A stretch of DNA of 64,000 bases, from assembly GCF_030546645.1 (NCBI RefSeq), contig NZ_JAUOTO010000003.1, positions 1,022,956 through 1,086,955 of the forward strand. The letters run 5' to 3'. Position numbers and translations under genes: made by a program. This stretch comes from Flavitalea plasmicola. Lineage in GTDB: Bacteria; Bacteroidota; Bacteroidia; Chitinophagales; Chitinophagaceae. Under the pieces are notes generated by a model that did not search any database, had not been told where the DNA came from, and was given only the letters and a program-made list of their open reading frames with translations. Each line of letters opens with the position of its first letter. Position 1 is the first letter of the stretch. Of this stretch, positions 1 to 9,111 are shown piece by piece.

Positions 1-426
1 TCCGTCACTGTCAACGGTCAGGCCCAAACGCCCGCCATCACCAACGGTTACATAGCCATCCGGCGGACCTGGAAGAAAGGGGATAAGATCGTGCTGGACC
101 TGCCCATGACCATCCAGCAGATCACCGCCGACGAAAAAATAGAGGCCGACCGTGGACGTATTGCCCTCCGTTATGGTCCACTGCTGTACAATGTAGAAAC
201 AGCCGACAACCAGGATATCAACAAAGCGCTCGGCACAGGTCCTCTTTCCCTGGAATGGAAGGACAGCCTGCTCCATGGCATCATGGCCATCAAAGGCACA
301 TGGGCCGATGGCATGCCACTGCTGGCGATTCCGAATTACACCCGGCTGAATCGCGTCGCTCCCACTCCTTTTCCGTTGCAAACGCCCGACAAAACACCTG
401 CATCAATTATCTGGATAAAGAAATAA
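1..426 (+). CDS. GH127-family (DUF1680) glycoside hydrolase, C-terminal fragment
   Basis: The reading frame is open from base 1 to the TAA at 424-426, so this is the last 141 codons of a gene that starts before the window. The visible part has the C-terminal beta-sandwich signature of GH127/DUF1680 proteins: a VNGQ turn, GYIAIRRTWKKGD, then LDLPM and a GRIALRYGPLLYNVE strand. Family members such as beta-L-arabinofuranosidase are usually over 600 aa and release arabinofuranose or related sugars; the catalytic Glu and Cys residues lie in the missing part, so activity cannot be judged. The next gene follows after 25 bp on the same strand and may be co-transcribed. Confidence 0.8.
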   Translation, partial: SVTVNGQAQTPAITNGYIAIRRTWKKGDKIVLDLPMTIQQITADEKIEADRGRIALRYGPLLYNVETADNQDINKALGTGPLSLEWKDSLLHGIMAIKGTWADGMPLLAIPNYTRLNRVAPTPFPLQTPDKTPASIIWIKK

Positions 427-451
427 CTTAGCGATCATAATTCACCCATAC

Positions 452-2233
452 ATGAGAAAACAACTGCTTTTATTTATCGTATGCTGCATCGCCTTTCTTG
501 GGAACCCTGCCTATGCCCAACTGGCTCCCGGCGAATACGCCCCCTGCCAGGAAATGCCCAGTCTCATCACCCGTTTTGAGGCAGATCACAGTGCCTTAGA
601 GCGGTTTTATACTACCCCCGCCAATGCCAGCGGCTTCGGTCGCGGCGGCGGAGATCAGGAAAGCGGAGGCGCCTCACCGGAAAAACGCGCCCGGCTGGAA
701 ACGCTCTGCCATGACTACCTGAAAAAGCTGGAGCAAATAGACTTTAAAAGCCTCCCACAGGAATGCAAGGTCGATTATATCCTCTTCAGGCGCGACCTCG
801 ATGCCAGGTTGCAGGTGTCCGCGAATGAGAGGGCCGGCTACGAAAAAATAAAGAAATGGTTCCCTTTCTCCGACTCTATTTACGCTGTGGAAAAGCTCCG
901 CCGCCGCGGCCACCAGCCCGACGCGCAAGCCACGGCCAAAAACTGGTTTGACTTTTCCGAACAGATAAAACAGCTGAAGAACCGCCTGAAAACAGACAGC
1001 TCGGTTACCATGGACCAGATCTACCAGGCCGGCCTGGTCATCAACGACCTGAAAAGGTCCATCGCCTCCGTCTATAATTTTTTCAACGGCTATGACCCGC
1101 TCTTCACCTGGTGGATGCCGAAACCATACAAGGAGCTCGACGATGCGCTCGCTTCCTATGCCGACGTATTTTCCGATAAGAAAAAAGCCTTTACCCCGCC
1201 CGACAACAGCGGCATCGTCGGCAAACCCGCTGGCCGGGAAGAGCTGCTGCGGCAGCTGAAATACGAAATGATCCCCTACTCGCCGGAAGAGCTGATCGAC
1301 ATCGCCAATAAGGAATTCGCCTGGTGCGACGCGGAAATGCTGAAAGCTTCCAAAGAAATGGGCTTCGGCGACAACTGGAAAGCCGCCCTGGAGAAAGTAA
1401 AGAATACGTATGTACCAGCCGGTAAGCAACCGGAAATGATCCTCGACCTCTTTTCCCAATCGGTGGATTTCCTGAAAAAAAACGACCTCATCACTGTTCC
1501 GCCACTGGCCGAAGAGACCTTCGGCATGATGATGATGACGCCGGAACGGCAGCTGGTCAACCCCTTCTTCCTGGGAGGCAATGATATCATCATCTCCTAT
1601 CCCACCAATACCATGGATGAGGACGACAGATTGATGAGTATGCGGGGAAATAACCCCCATTTCTCCCGCGCCACCGTTCACCATGAATTGATTGCAGGGC
1701 ATAACCTTGAATTTTACTCAAACGCCCGCTACCGCACCTACCGCAACTTCGAAACCCCTTTCTGGATAGAAGGCTGGTCGCTGTATTGGGAGCTGCTGCT
1801 CTGGGACCTGAAGTTTCCCAGGGGACCCGAAGACAGGATGGGCATGCTATTCTGGCATATGCACCGCTGCGCCCGCATCATCTTCTCCCTCAACTACCAC
1901 CTGGGCAAATGGACGCCCCAGCAATGCATCGACTTTCTCGTCGACCGGGTTGGTCATGAAAGGGCCAATGCCGCCGGAGAGGTCCGCAGATCCTTCGTGG
2001 ATCACTATCCCCCATTGTACCAGCTGGCTTATCTCACAGGAGGACGGCAGTTCTACGCTTTAAAAAAGGAATTGGTGGACAGTGGCAAGATGACCTATAA
2101 GCAATACCATGACGCCGTGATGCACCTGAATGCCATGCCGGTGGAAATGGTACGGGCCATCCTGACCAAACAGCCGCTGGAAAAGGATTTTGCCACCAAA
2201 TGGAGATTTTACGATCTCGGTGGTGTGAAGTAG
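452..2233 (+). CDS. DUF885-family secreted metallopeptidase-like protein
   Basis: 593 aa with an N-terminal signal peptide (MRKQLLLFIVCCIAFLG...AYAQ), so exported. The C-terminal half has the DUF885 zinc-peptidase pattern: HELIAGH at residues 411-417 (an HExxxGH variant of the usual HExxPGH), followed by a WIEGWSLYWE block that supplies the third metal ligand in this family. A Gly-rich patch lies near residues 65-75 and the middle is a long helical region. Family members are poorly characterised; a few are carboxypeptidase- or dipeptidase-like. It ends one base before the convergent GH30 gene, leaving no room for a separate terminator. Family assignment is good; substrate unknown. Confidence 0.8.
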   Translation: MRKQLLLFIVCCIAFLGNPAYAQLAPGEYAPCQEMPSLITRFEADHSALERFYTTPANASGFGRGGGDQESGGASPEKRARLETLCHDYLKKLEQIDFKSLPQECKVDYILFRRDLDARLQVSANERAGYEKIKKWFPFSDSIYAVEKLRRRGHQPDAQATAKNWFDFSEQIKQLKNRLKTDSSVTMDQIYQAGLVINDLKRSIASVYNFFNGYDPLFTWWMPKPYKELDDALASYADVFSDKKKAFTPPDNSGIVGKPAGREELLRQLKYEMIPYSPEELIDIANKEFAWCDAEMLKASKEMGFGDNWKAALEKVKNTYVPAGKQPEMILDLFSQSVDFLKKNDLITVPPLAEETFGMMMMTPERQLVNPFFLGGNDIIISYPTNTMDEDDRLMSMRGNNPHFSRATVHHELIAGHNLEFYSNARYRTYRNFETPFWIEGWSLYWELLLWDLKFPRGPEDRMGMLFWHMHRCARIIFSLNYHLGKWTPQQCIDFLVDRVGHERANAAGEVRRSFVDHYPPLYQLAYLTGGRQFYALKKELVDSGKMTYKQYHDAVMHLNAMPVEMVRAILTKQPLEKDFATKWRFYDLGGVK

Positions 2234-2234
2234 C

Positions 2235-3686
2235 TCACCACACGTAGGTCGCCACTGCCCCTGCGCCCAGGGTCTGCTTTGCCGTACCTTTATTGTCCTG
2301 GACAGTAAAAGAAAGTGTGCTATCGCTCTTATTCAGCACGATCAACACCGTCTTGCCCGCAGGCGTACGGAAAGCCACATTTGGCAGAACTCCGCCGTCG
2401 GCCACGGCAGCAGATCCTGCTGGCCCGTCAGTCCGCAGTTCCGAAGCGATCCTCACTGATCCGGGCCTTACGAATTTGGCGGCGTGTGCGATGATGTAGT
2501 AGGCAGGATTGTGCGTCACCCTGTCTCCGTCGATGGTCACCGCCCCCAGGCAGCGATCACACCCGCCCCTATCCGTATGCGGGTTGTTGCCGGAGTCGGC
2601 AGCCAGGTTCCATTCGATGACATTTTTGCTCCAGTTACGGGTGGCGCCGATGATGAGATTTTCTATATGCTCAGGTATATCCCTGGAAAAATCTCCCGGC
2701 GCGCCCACCCACAGCTCTGTGAAATAAAGGTTCTTCGACGGATAGGCGTCGTGGACCTTCGACATGGCCTCTATCTTTCCGCCATACAGGTGAAAAGCCG
2801 ATCCATCCACGTATTTCCGGGCTTCGGGGTCATCCAGAATGCTAATGGGATACTCCGGCTTATCGCAGTTGTGATCGTAGATGATGATCCTGGTTTTTAT
2901 GCCTGCCTGTTTGAATGCAGGTCCCAGGAAATTCTTCACGAATACAGCCTGTTCGGGCGCCGGCATATACATACTGGGATTATTGCCCGGATGCAGGGGC
3001 TCGTTCTGTACCGTTATGGCATCCAGCCGGATACCTTCCTTCGCCATGGCCTGGATATACTTTACAAAATAACGGGCATAGGTAGCGTAATACTCCGGCT
3101 TAAGGCTCCCTCCTTTTGTATCGTCGATCGTTTTCATCCAGGTAGGCGCGCTCCAGGGAGAACCTACTATCTTTAGTGAAGGAAAGATGGTCAATATTTC
3201 CCTCACGACCGGGATGACATCCTTCCTGTCGGGCCCCAGGTCAAAATGAACCAGGGACGAATCGGTCTGCCCTGCAGGCAGGTCGTCATAAGAAAAAACG
3301 TGATCGTTGAGGTCGGATGCGCCGATGCTGATGCGCAGATAGCTGCCGCCGATGTGGTCGTCCTTCGCGGAGAAAAGATCTTTCAGCAGGGCTGCCCGCG
3401 CCGAAGCGCTCATGTGGATGATATGTTGTGCGCTGCCACCTGTGAGGGCCCACCCATATCCATCGATGGACTGGTAGGTTTGCCTGGCGTCCACCCGGAT
3501 GAGAAAGTCTGCCCTGGTCGCAATCGAATCCTGCCCCGGGTTCCAGGGGACTGCTGGCGCCGGTGGTTGTTTGGTAAAAAATATCTGCCTTGCAGGATCC
3601 GTCAGCCAGCACGTCGCTTTCAATTGCGCCCGCACCTGTAGCAGGCCGCACATCAAAAATCCCAGGAAAATGGCCCTCGTGATCAT
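2235..3686 (-). CDS. GH30-family glycoside hydrolase (second gene of pair)
   Basis: 483 aa when started at the ATG at 3686 (MITRAIFLGFLMCGLLQVRAQ, a signal peptide). The open frame extends upstream to 4043 but that part only shadows the preceding gene and lacks protein-like composition. GH30 features: GYGWALTGGSAQ near the N terminus, SPWSAPTWMK, acid/base Glu229 in TVQNEP and nucleophile Glu324 in FTEL, followed by a C-terminal beta domain. The family contains beta-glucosylceramidases, beta-1,6-glucanases and xylanases; the subfamily is not clear. The ATG overlaps the stop of the upstream GH30 gene by 4 bp (ATGA), which implies translational coupling. Probably periplasmic or surface exposed. 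Confidence 0.85.
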   Translation of the reverse strand: MITRAIFLGFLMCGLLQVRAQLKATCWLTDPARQIFFTKQPPAPAVPWNPGQDSIATRADFLIRVDARQTYQSIDGYGWALTGGSAQHIIHMSASARAALLKDLFSAKDDHIGGSYLRISIGASDLNDHVFSYDDLPAGQTDSSLVHFDLGPDRKDVIPVVREILTIFPSLKIVGSPWSAPTWMKTIDDTKGGSLKPEYYATYARYFVKYIQAMAKEGIRLDAITVQNEPLHPGNNPSMYMPAPEQAVFVKNFLGPAFKQAGIKTRIIIYDHNCDKPEYPISILDDPEARKYVDGSAFHLYGGKIEAMSKVHDAYPSKNLYFTELWVGAPGDFSRDIPEHIENLIIGATRNWSKNVIEWNLAADSGNNPHTDRGGCDRCLGAVTIDGDRVTHNPAYYIIAHAAKFVRPGSVRIASELRTDGPAGSAAVADGGVLPNVAFRTPAGKTVLIVLNKSDSTLSFTVQDNKGTAKQTLGAGAVATYVW

Positions 3687-5098
3687 TGGATGATAAGCGT
3701 AGAGATAGAGTGAGGCAGACTTTCTGCAGCCGTCTCCTTCCCTTTCAGGATAAGCCGGTAAGGCAGCTGCTCGCCGGTGGTATTCAGCACGACCACCGCA
3801 ATGCTCCCATCTGTGTTGAGGAAAGCGGTCGTCTGCAGCTGCGCCCTGTTGGTGGAAGCTGCGATCCGCTTTGCGCCGGGCCGCACGAATTTCGAAAAAT
3901 GACCGATATAATAATATGCATTGGTATAGATCAGGTTCCCTGTGCGGGTGTCGGCATGCACAGGCGCAAAACAAAAATTGCCTACATGGTTTGGACCGCC
4001 CTTTTCGTCCAGCAGTATATTCCAGTCTGTCCAGCCCACGCATCCATTGTTGAAATCATTGACCATGGAGTAACCATACTTCTCGCCCAGCGACCAGCTT
4101 TTAAGACTGTCAAAATTAAATTTTTCCTGGCAGCCTTCCGTGAATATGAGATGCGCATCCGGAAACGCTTTCGTCACCAGCTTCATGTTCTCGAATTGCA
4201 TCGGTCCCCCCGTCCAGGTCTCATACCAGTGATACCCGATGCCCCAGATATATTTTGCCGCACCCGGGTCTTCCAGGATCGTGCTGGCACGCTGGTACAG
4301 CAGGTCCCGGTTGTGATCCCAGGCGATCAACTTCTTGTTGCTCATGCCGGAGGATTGCAGGATGGGCCCGAGATAGTTCTTTATAAAATCCCTTTCTTCG
4401 GCTGCCGTATATATACAGGACTCCCATTTCTGCTTGGCCATCGGCTCATTCTGCACCGTCAGTCCCCAGATAGGAATGCCCTTTTCTTCATAGGCCCTGA
4501 TAAATTTTATGTAGAAGTTGGCCCAGCTGCGGGCATATTCGGCCTTCAGATGCCCGCCTCCGATGACGCTCCCATTGTCCTTCATCCAGCCCGGAGGGCT
4601 CCAGGGAGAGACAAAGAGCGGGAGACTGCCGCCGGCAGCTGCGATGGCCTGCCTGATCAGCGGTATCCTGTATTGTTCGTCATGCGCAACGCTGAAGCTG
4701 GTCAGCGCCGTATCATTGTCCTTTATGTAGGAATAGCTCCCGCTGGAAAAATCGCAGCTTTGTATTTGCGTCCGGGCCAATGTGTAACCAATGCCGTTCT
4801 GTGGATCATAATAAGCCCGCAGCAGCGCTGACTGCTGCGCCTTGGGGATCTTCGAGAAAGTTTCAGCCGAGGCGTCCGTCAGCGCTCCCCCAATGCCAAT
4901 GATGGTCTGGAAGGCGGACTGCGGGTCCACCAGTATAAAAGGTTCTGTTTCGAGGGGCTGCCGCGAATCCGTAAAGTTGAGCTTCCCGCCCTGTGCCAGT
5001 CGCAATGGGGATTTTTCCGCTGTCGTGTAGATCGAGCCCGATTGGGCATAAGCGCCGCCGCCGGCGAGCACCAGAAAGATGGCAAGGATCTTGTTCAT
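3683..5098 (-). CDS. GH30-family glycoside hydrolase (first gene of pair)
   Basis: 471 aa with a signal peptide (MNKILAIFLVLAGGGAYAQ). GH30 landmarks in order: IIGIGGALTDASAETF near residue 65, SPWSPPGWMKDNG, acid/base Glu218 in TVQNEP, GYHWYETW, nucleophile Glu321 in FTEG, and a C-terminal beta-sandwich ending SISTLIIQ. The pattern resembles the glucosylceramidase / beta-1,6-glucanase branch of GH30. It is the first gene of a two-gene unit with the downstream GH30 (ATGA overlap). A -7-like TATCTTTA lies at 5103-5110, so the message may be almost leaderless. The two GH30 proteins differ clearly, so this is not a recent duplication. Confidence 0.88.
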   Translation of the reverse strand: MNKILAIFLVLAGGGAYAQSGSIYTTAEKSPLRLAQGGKLNFTDSRQPLETEPFILVDPQSAFQTIIGIGGALTDASAETFSKIPKAQQSALLRAYYDPQNGIGYTLARTQIQSCDFSSGSYSYIKDNDTALTSFSVAHDEQYRIPLIRQAIAAAGGSLPLFVSPWSPPGWMKDNGSVIGGGHLKAEYARSWANFYIKFIRAYEEKGIPIWGLTVQNEPMAKQKWESCIYTAAEERDFIKNYLGPILQSSGMSNKKLIAWDHNRDLLYQRASTILEDPGAAKYIWGIGYHWYETWTGGPMQFENMKLVTKAFPDAHLIFTEGCQEKFNFDSLKSWSLGEKYGYSMVNDFNNGCVGWTDWNILLDEKGGPNHVGNFCFAPVHADTRTGNLIYTNAYYYIGHFSKFVRPGAKRIAASTNRAQLQTTAFLNTDGSIAVVVLNTTGEQLPYRLILKGKETAAESLPHSISTLIIQ

Positions 5099-5177
5099 CG
5101 ACTAAAGATAACCAATATTTCAATTTAGCTATGCCGCCGGCTGGGTAATGCTCTACGTCAAAACCACTGCAACGGCC

Positions 5178-7322
5178 TTACCTTCGTATCCAACGCTCGA
5201 AGAACTCATATGTCCTCAACATCTGATCCATCCGTTGCCGGTTGTCCCCGCTGCGGGTAAGCTCATGCGTTCCTCCCGGATGCCGGACATACTCCACCGG
5301 CCGTCCCAGCACCTTCAGGCTTCTGTACAGCATCTCACCCTGTACAAACCCCGTCCGCCTGTCATTCTCTCCATGGAAAATGATCAGCGGTGTCGTAATG
5401 TTGGCCACATAGGTGATGGGCGACTCCCTTTCCAGCACTGCCCTGGTATGCGCTTCCCAGGGATAGCCGCCGAAGTAGTTGGGTACGAGCCGCCAGGCGT
5501 TGCCTTCTCCGAAAAAGGTCGCCAGGTCATAAACACCCCGTTGGGCGCAGGCGGCTTTGAATCGATGGTCGTGGCCTACGATCCAGGCCACCAGGTATCC
5601 GGCATATGACCCTCCGCTCACCACCAGCCTGGAAGTATCGGCCCATCCTTCCGCTACCGTCTTGTCAAGGGCCGTCAGTACATCGCTCGTCGGACCAGTC
5701 CCCCAATCCTCCACATTGGCCCGCAGAAATTCCAATCCATAACCTCCGGACCCCCGCGGATTGCTGTACACCACTCCATAGCCCTTGCTGCAAAAGAACT
5801 GGAATTCATGCCACATGCTGGTCTCTCCCGGTCCCCACATGGCCGAAGGACCCCCATGGATATCCAGCAACAACGGATATTTCTTACCCGGCATATAGTC
5901 CGCAGGCTTCATCACCCAAAACTCTACGGTGAGCCCCCTGTCGTTCGTAAAGCTGTGCTTCTCCGGCAGCGACAGCCGCTTACGCTGCACCCAATCATAA
6001 TTGAATGCAGTGATGCGGCGCACCTGCTGCAGGGCCGGATCGGCAGTGTACAGGTCGAATGGATCATTCACCTCCGAACGGACAAACACGACCTTCCCGC
6101 TGCCCACGGCAAAACTGCCCGTGCCGCTGTCATAGTCCGACAACTGCTCCGTCCGCTGCGTGCTGACATTCACACGATACAGCGGCGCACCTCCGTTGGA
6201 AGCCGCCGTAAAATAGATCCACTTCTCATCGGGACTCCAGGTATAGCCGCCCTTGCTGCGGTCGAAAGGCAGATCGATCGGGCTGCCGCCCTGAAGGGAG
6301 ACGATCGCCAGCTGCGGTACGGTGACAAAAGATGTATTGCTGTGTTGAAAGGCCAGCCATTTGCCCGAGGGAGAAAGCACTACGTTGGAATAAACTTTTC
6401 CTTTCTCCCCTAACAGCAGCCGCAGGTGAGCCCCATCCCTGTCGGCGAGGTAAACGCTGCTTTCCAGGCTCCTGTCCGGATGCTGCGTGGAGTCCATATT
6501 ACCCGTAATGACCAGGTGCTGTCCGTCGGGCGTGAAGTCCACGTCGGCGTAACGATAAAACCCGTGGGTCACCGGCACCGGTAACGCGCCCGGCCGCAAT
6601 TCCTGTGTATAAAAATGATTAAAGCTCATCTCCGCATTCACCACCATCTCGTCCTGGAAATTCAGCCGGCTCACCACCTTCGCTTTCTTATCCGCGACAT
6701 CGTTTTCCAGATAAGCCCGTATCTCCTCCGGATTTCCGTCCGGGTCGGGCCTCGCCCGGGCCACAGAGAGGTTTTCATTCTTGTCGAAACCCGCCTGCTC
6801 AAAAGGCCATGAGGGCAGTGTATGACCGCCGTTGAGCACCGTATCGCGGATCAGCTCACCCATCCGTATATTCGAAGAGAATAAAATGGCTTTCCCGTCC
6901 GGCGACCATTTGGGGGTACCTGCTCCATATTTGCAATGTGTGAACTGCACCGGCTCCCCTCCATCCATCGACAGGATGAAAACCTGCGGCTTGCCGTCGA
7001 CCGCCCGCACAAAAGCCAGCTGCTTTCCATCAGGGCTCCAGGCTGGCTGGGACGCTCCTTCTTTCACCGTCAGCTCCCTCGGCGCCCCGCCTTCGGGCGA
7101 TACGACATAGATGTGATTGACATATTTATAATCTGCTTTCGAATCGGGATCCGCCTCGATCTTCGTCACCGTGAACGCCGCCTGACGGCCGTCCTTGCTC
7201 AGCGTGACCATGCTGAGGGACTGGACCTTCAGCATGTCCGTAACCTTCACCGGCTCTCTTCCGGCTTGTCCATATACTAAAAAGGAAAAGAATGCCAGGA
7301 CGGCAGTCAGGTATTTTCTCAT
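5178..7322 (-). CDS. S9-family prolyl oligopeptidase / acyl-aminoacyl-peptidase-like
   Basis: 714 aa with a signal peptide (MRKYLTAVLAFFSFLVYGQ). The first 430 residues form a WD40/PD40-type beta-propeller with repeated SPDGK and SPDEKWIYF motifs. The C-terminal alpha/beta hydrolase domain has catalytic Ser572 in GGSYAG, Asp654 in HGENDRR and His686 in GGTHEL, with HGGPSAMWG as oxyanion-side motif. Such enzymes cleave short peptides, often dipeptidyl- or acyl-aminoacyl substrates, in the periplasm. DusB lies 25 bp upstream on the same strand, so the two may be co-transcribed; a TAAATTTA box just before the start could also give a separate promoter. Family certain, specificity not. Confidence 0.9.
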   Translation of the reverse strand: MRKYLTAVLAFFSFLVYGQAGREPVKVTDMLKVQSLSMVTLSKDGRQAAFTVTKIEADPDSKADYKYVNHIYVVSPEGGAPRELTVKEGASQPAWSPDGKQLAFVRAVDGKPQVFILSMDGGEPVQFTHCKYGAGTPKWSPDGKAILFSSNIRMGELIRDTVLNGGHTLPSWPFEQAGFDKNENLSVARARPDPDGNPEEIRAYLENDVADKKAKVVSRLNFQDEMVVNAEMSFNHFYTQELRPGALPVPVTHGFYRYADVDFTPDGQHLVITGNMDSTQHPDRSLESSVYLADRDGAHLRLLLGEKGKVYSNVVLSPSGKWLAFQHSNTSFVTVPQLAIVSLQGGSPIDLPFDRSKGGYTWSPDEKWIYFTAASNGGAPLYRVNVSTQRTEQLSDYDSGTGSFAVGSGKVVFVRSEVNDPFDLYTADPALQQVRRITAFNYDWVQRKRLSLPEKHSFTNDRGLTVEFWVMKPADYMPGKKYPLLLDIHGGPSAMWGPGETSMWHEFQFFCSKGYGVVYSNPRGSGGYGLEFLRANVEDWGTGPTSDVLTALDKTVAEGWADTSRLVVSGGSYAGYLVAWIVGHDHRFKAACAQRGVYDLATFFGEGNAWRLVPNYFGGYPWEAHTRAVLERESPITYVANITTPLIIFHGENDRRTGFVQGEMLYRSLKVLGRPVEYVRHPGGTHELTRSGDNRQRMDQMLRTYEFFERWIRR

Positions 7323-7347
7323 GTAATAAATTTAGCAGAATTCTCCC

Positions 7348-8382
7348 TCACAAAGTGCACCGCTCATGATAATTCACCAGCCTAATCGGCTCCCAATCCA
7401 TCTCCAGGCCCCGGTAATCCCTTCCGATGGCATCCAGCGCAGCTTCCACCTCCTCGATGGATGCCAATGCTACCAGCTTCCTGCGATGCTCCGCCAATCC
7501 CGGCAGCCCCTTCAGGTACTGGGCATACCGGCCCCGCATTTCACGCAGACCAATGGACCCGTGCCAGGCCACCGCCTTTTGCAGGTGCAGCTTGCAGACC
7601 AGCAACCTTTCTTCCAGCGTCGGCGGCGGATGCAGCTCGCCCGTCTCTCTTAAATGCCGCACCTCCCGGAAGATCCAGGGATATCCAATGGCCGCACGGC
7701 CTATCATAATGCCGTCCACCCCATAACGATTACCATATTCCAGCGCCTTTTGCGGACTATCGATATCTCCATTGCCAAAAACGGGGATCTTTATCCGGGG
7801 ATTGTTCTTCACCTTTCCGATCAGCGTCCAATCCGCCTCCCCTTTATACAATTGGCTACGCGTCCTGCCATGGATGGTCAATGCCGCTATACCGGCATCC
7901 TGCAACCGTTCTGCCACCTCTTCGATATTCTTAGTCGCTTCATCCCACCCTAACCTTGTTTTGACGGTGACGGGCAAACGCGTTGATCGTACGCACGCTT
8001 CCGTCAGCCGCACCATCCGCTCAACATCCTTCAACACCCCCGCACCGGCGCCCCTGCCGACAATGCCTTTCACCGGGCAGCCGAAATTAATGTCCAGCAG
8101 GTCAGGCCCCACCGCCTCAACGATCTGCGCTGCCAGCGCCAGCCGCTCTTCATCACCTCCAAAGATCTGGATACCCACGGGCCGCTCGTCCTCGAAAATA
8201 TCCAGCTTCCGACGGCAGGCAATGGCATCCTTGATCAACCCCTCGCTGGAAATGAACTCCGTGAAAAGGAGATCCGCCCCATGTTGCTTGCAGACGGCCC
8301 GGAATGGTGGATCGCTCACGTCTTCCATGGGCGCCAGCAGCAGCGGAAAGTCCTCCAGCGCTATTTTCCCGATTTTCACCAT
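7348..8382 (-). CDS. dusB: tRNA-dihydrouridine synthase (DusB-type)
   Basis: 344 aa, cytosolic. FMN-dependent reduction of uridine to dihydrouridine in tRNA. The TIM-barrel signature is complete: LLAPMEDVSDPPFR at the N terminus, QIFGGDEE, DINFGCPVKGIVGRGAG with catalytic Cys102, VKTRLGWDE, IHGRTRSQLYKGEADW and a VFGNGDI / DGIMIGRAAIG phosphate-binding block. The C-terminal helical domain carries LREMRGRYAQYLKGLPG. The length fits the DusB/Nifr3 group. A perfect TACTTTTG -7 element precedes the gene at 8399-8406, giving a very short leader. Confidence 0.93.
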   Translation of the reverse strand: MVKIGKIALEDFPLLLAPMEDVSDPPFRAVCKQHGADLLFTEFISSEGLIKDAIACRRKLDIFEDERPVGIQIFGGDEERLALAAQIVEAVGPDLLDINFGCPVKGIVGRGAGAGVLKDVERMVRLTEACVRSTRLPVTVKTRLGWDEATKNIEEVAERLQDAGIAALTIHGRTRSQLYKGEADWTLIGKVKNNPRIKIPVFGNGDIDSPQKALEYGNRYGVDGIMIGRAAIGYPWIFREVRHLRETGELHPPPTLEERLLVCKLHLQKAVAWHGSIGLREMRGRYAQYLKGLPGLAEHRRKLVALASIEEVEAALDAIGRDYRGLEMDWEPIRLVNYHERCTL

Positions 8383-8398
8383 ATTTTCAGTTCAGCGG

Positions 8399-8406
8399 CA
8401 AAAGTA
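8399..8406 (-). promoter_or_regulatory. Bacteroidota -7 element of dusB
   Basis: TACTTTTG on the minus strand matches the primary-sigma -7 consensus TAnnTTTG exactly and ends 16 bp before the dusB ATG. No good -33 TTTG is visible at the usual distance. Confidence 0.5.
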
Positions 8407-8538
8407 GGCCATCCTCCCCATATCTGGTCCTCCCGGGATACAGGCAGCGATGAAATGCTTTATTCGGGTATAATAAAAATATGATATATGTCGTTTGGAG
8501 GGATGTAGAACTGATCTGAAACCGCTTCAAAACTAAAG

Positions 8539-9027
8539 ATGAAAATACGCACTGTCCTCACTTTCGCGTGCACATTCGCCGCGCTCGTCTCCACAGGTTG
8601 TAAAAAAAACAACAATACCAACCATGCCAATATCAACAGCATCTCTGCGACCTTGAACGGCGTCAACTGGCAATCACAATATACCGCGGGGATCGCACCC
8701 ACCAGCAACAGCTTTATTTTCCTCTATGGCTATTTTGTCAATCCAGGCGATACCTCAGTGATTGAGCTGGATATTCCTGACAGCATTCAAGTAAATGATC
8801 CTGATCCTTTCTATGGCTCCACTGCCTCCTATACCAAAAGTGATGGGACTTTCTACTTAGTCGATAACTTTTTTGGGGGCCACGGTACCATCACCGTAAC
8901 CTTGAAGGACACGAATATTCATAGGATCGCAGGTACCTTCAGCGGCGTGTTTTACAATACGGAGAATGGTAAGGACAGTATCCAGATCGGTAATGGTCGC
9001 TTCAATACCAGCTACTTCGCAGAATAG
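8539..9027 (+). CDS. small lipoprotein, DUF6252-like beta-barrel/sandwich fold
   Basis: 162 aa with a lipoprotein signal (MKIRTVLTFACTFAALVSTGC, lipidated Cys near residue 21) followed by a Lys/Asn linker. The mature part has the pattern of a Bacteroidota lipoprotein group in which ISATLNGVNWQ opens the domain and IAGTFSGVFYN...GRF closes it. Members are membrane-anchored and of unknown function. A good intrinsic terminator lies 23 bp after the stop, so this is probably a single-gene transcript. Annotation beyond lipoprotein is tentative. Confidence 0.7.
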   Translation: MKIRTVLTFACTFAALVSTGCKKNNNTNHANINSISATLNGVNWQSQYTAGIAPTSNSFIFLYGYFVNPGDTSVIELDIPDSIQVNDPDPFYGSTASYTKSDGTFYLVDNFFGGHGTITVTLKDTNIHRIAGTFSGVFYNTENGKDSIQIGNGRFNTSYFAE

Positions 9028-9049
9028 TAAATTCCAAAATATCAATTAA

Positions 9050-9083
9050 AATGCCGGGCCAGTCCTTCTGATCCGGCATTTTT
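9050..9083 (+). terminator. intrinsic terminator after the lipoprotein gene
   Basis: AATGCCGG and CCGGCATT form an 8-bp stem with a 15-nt loop, followed on the plus strand by TTT and then GTATTTT. It sits between the stop at 9027 and the next start at 9112. Confidence 0.8.
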
Positions 9084-9111
9084 GTATTTTGCCTATGCTA
9101 AATCCTGACAA

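Noticed and set aside
674-1702. 342-aa open frame on the minus strand opposite the DUF885 gene
   Set aside because: It lies entirely antisense to a gene with clear family motifs and has a His/Gly/Val-rich, low-complexity composition typical of a shadow frame.
3687-4043. N-terminal extension of the second GH30 protein up to 4043
   Set aside because: The extra 119 codons translate the other frame of the upstream GH30 gene; the signal peptide starts at 3686.
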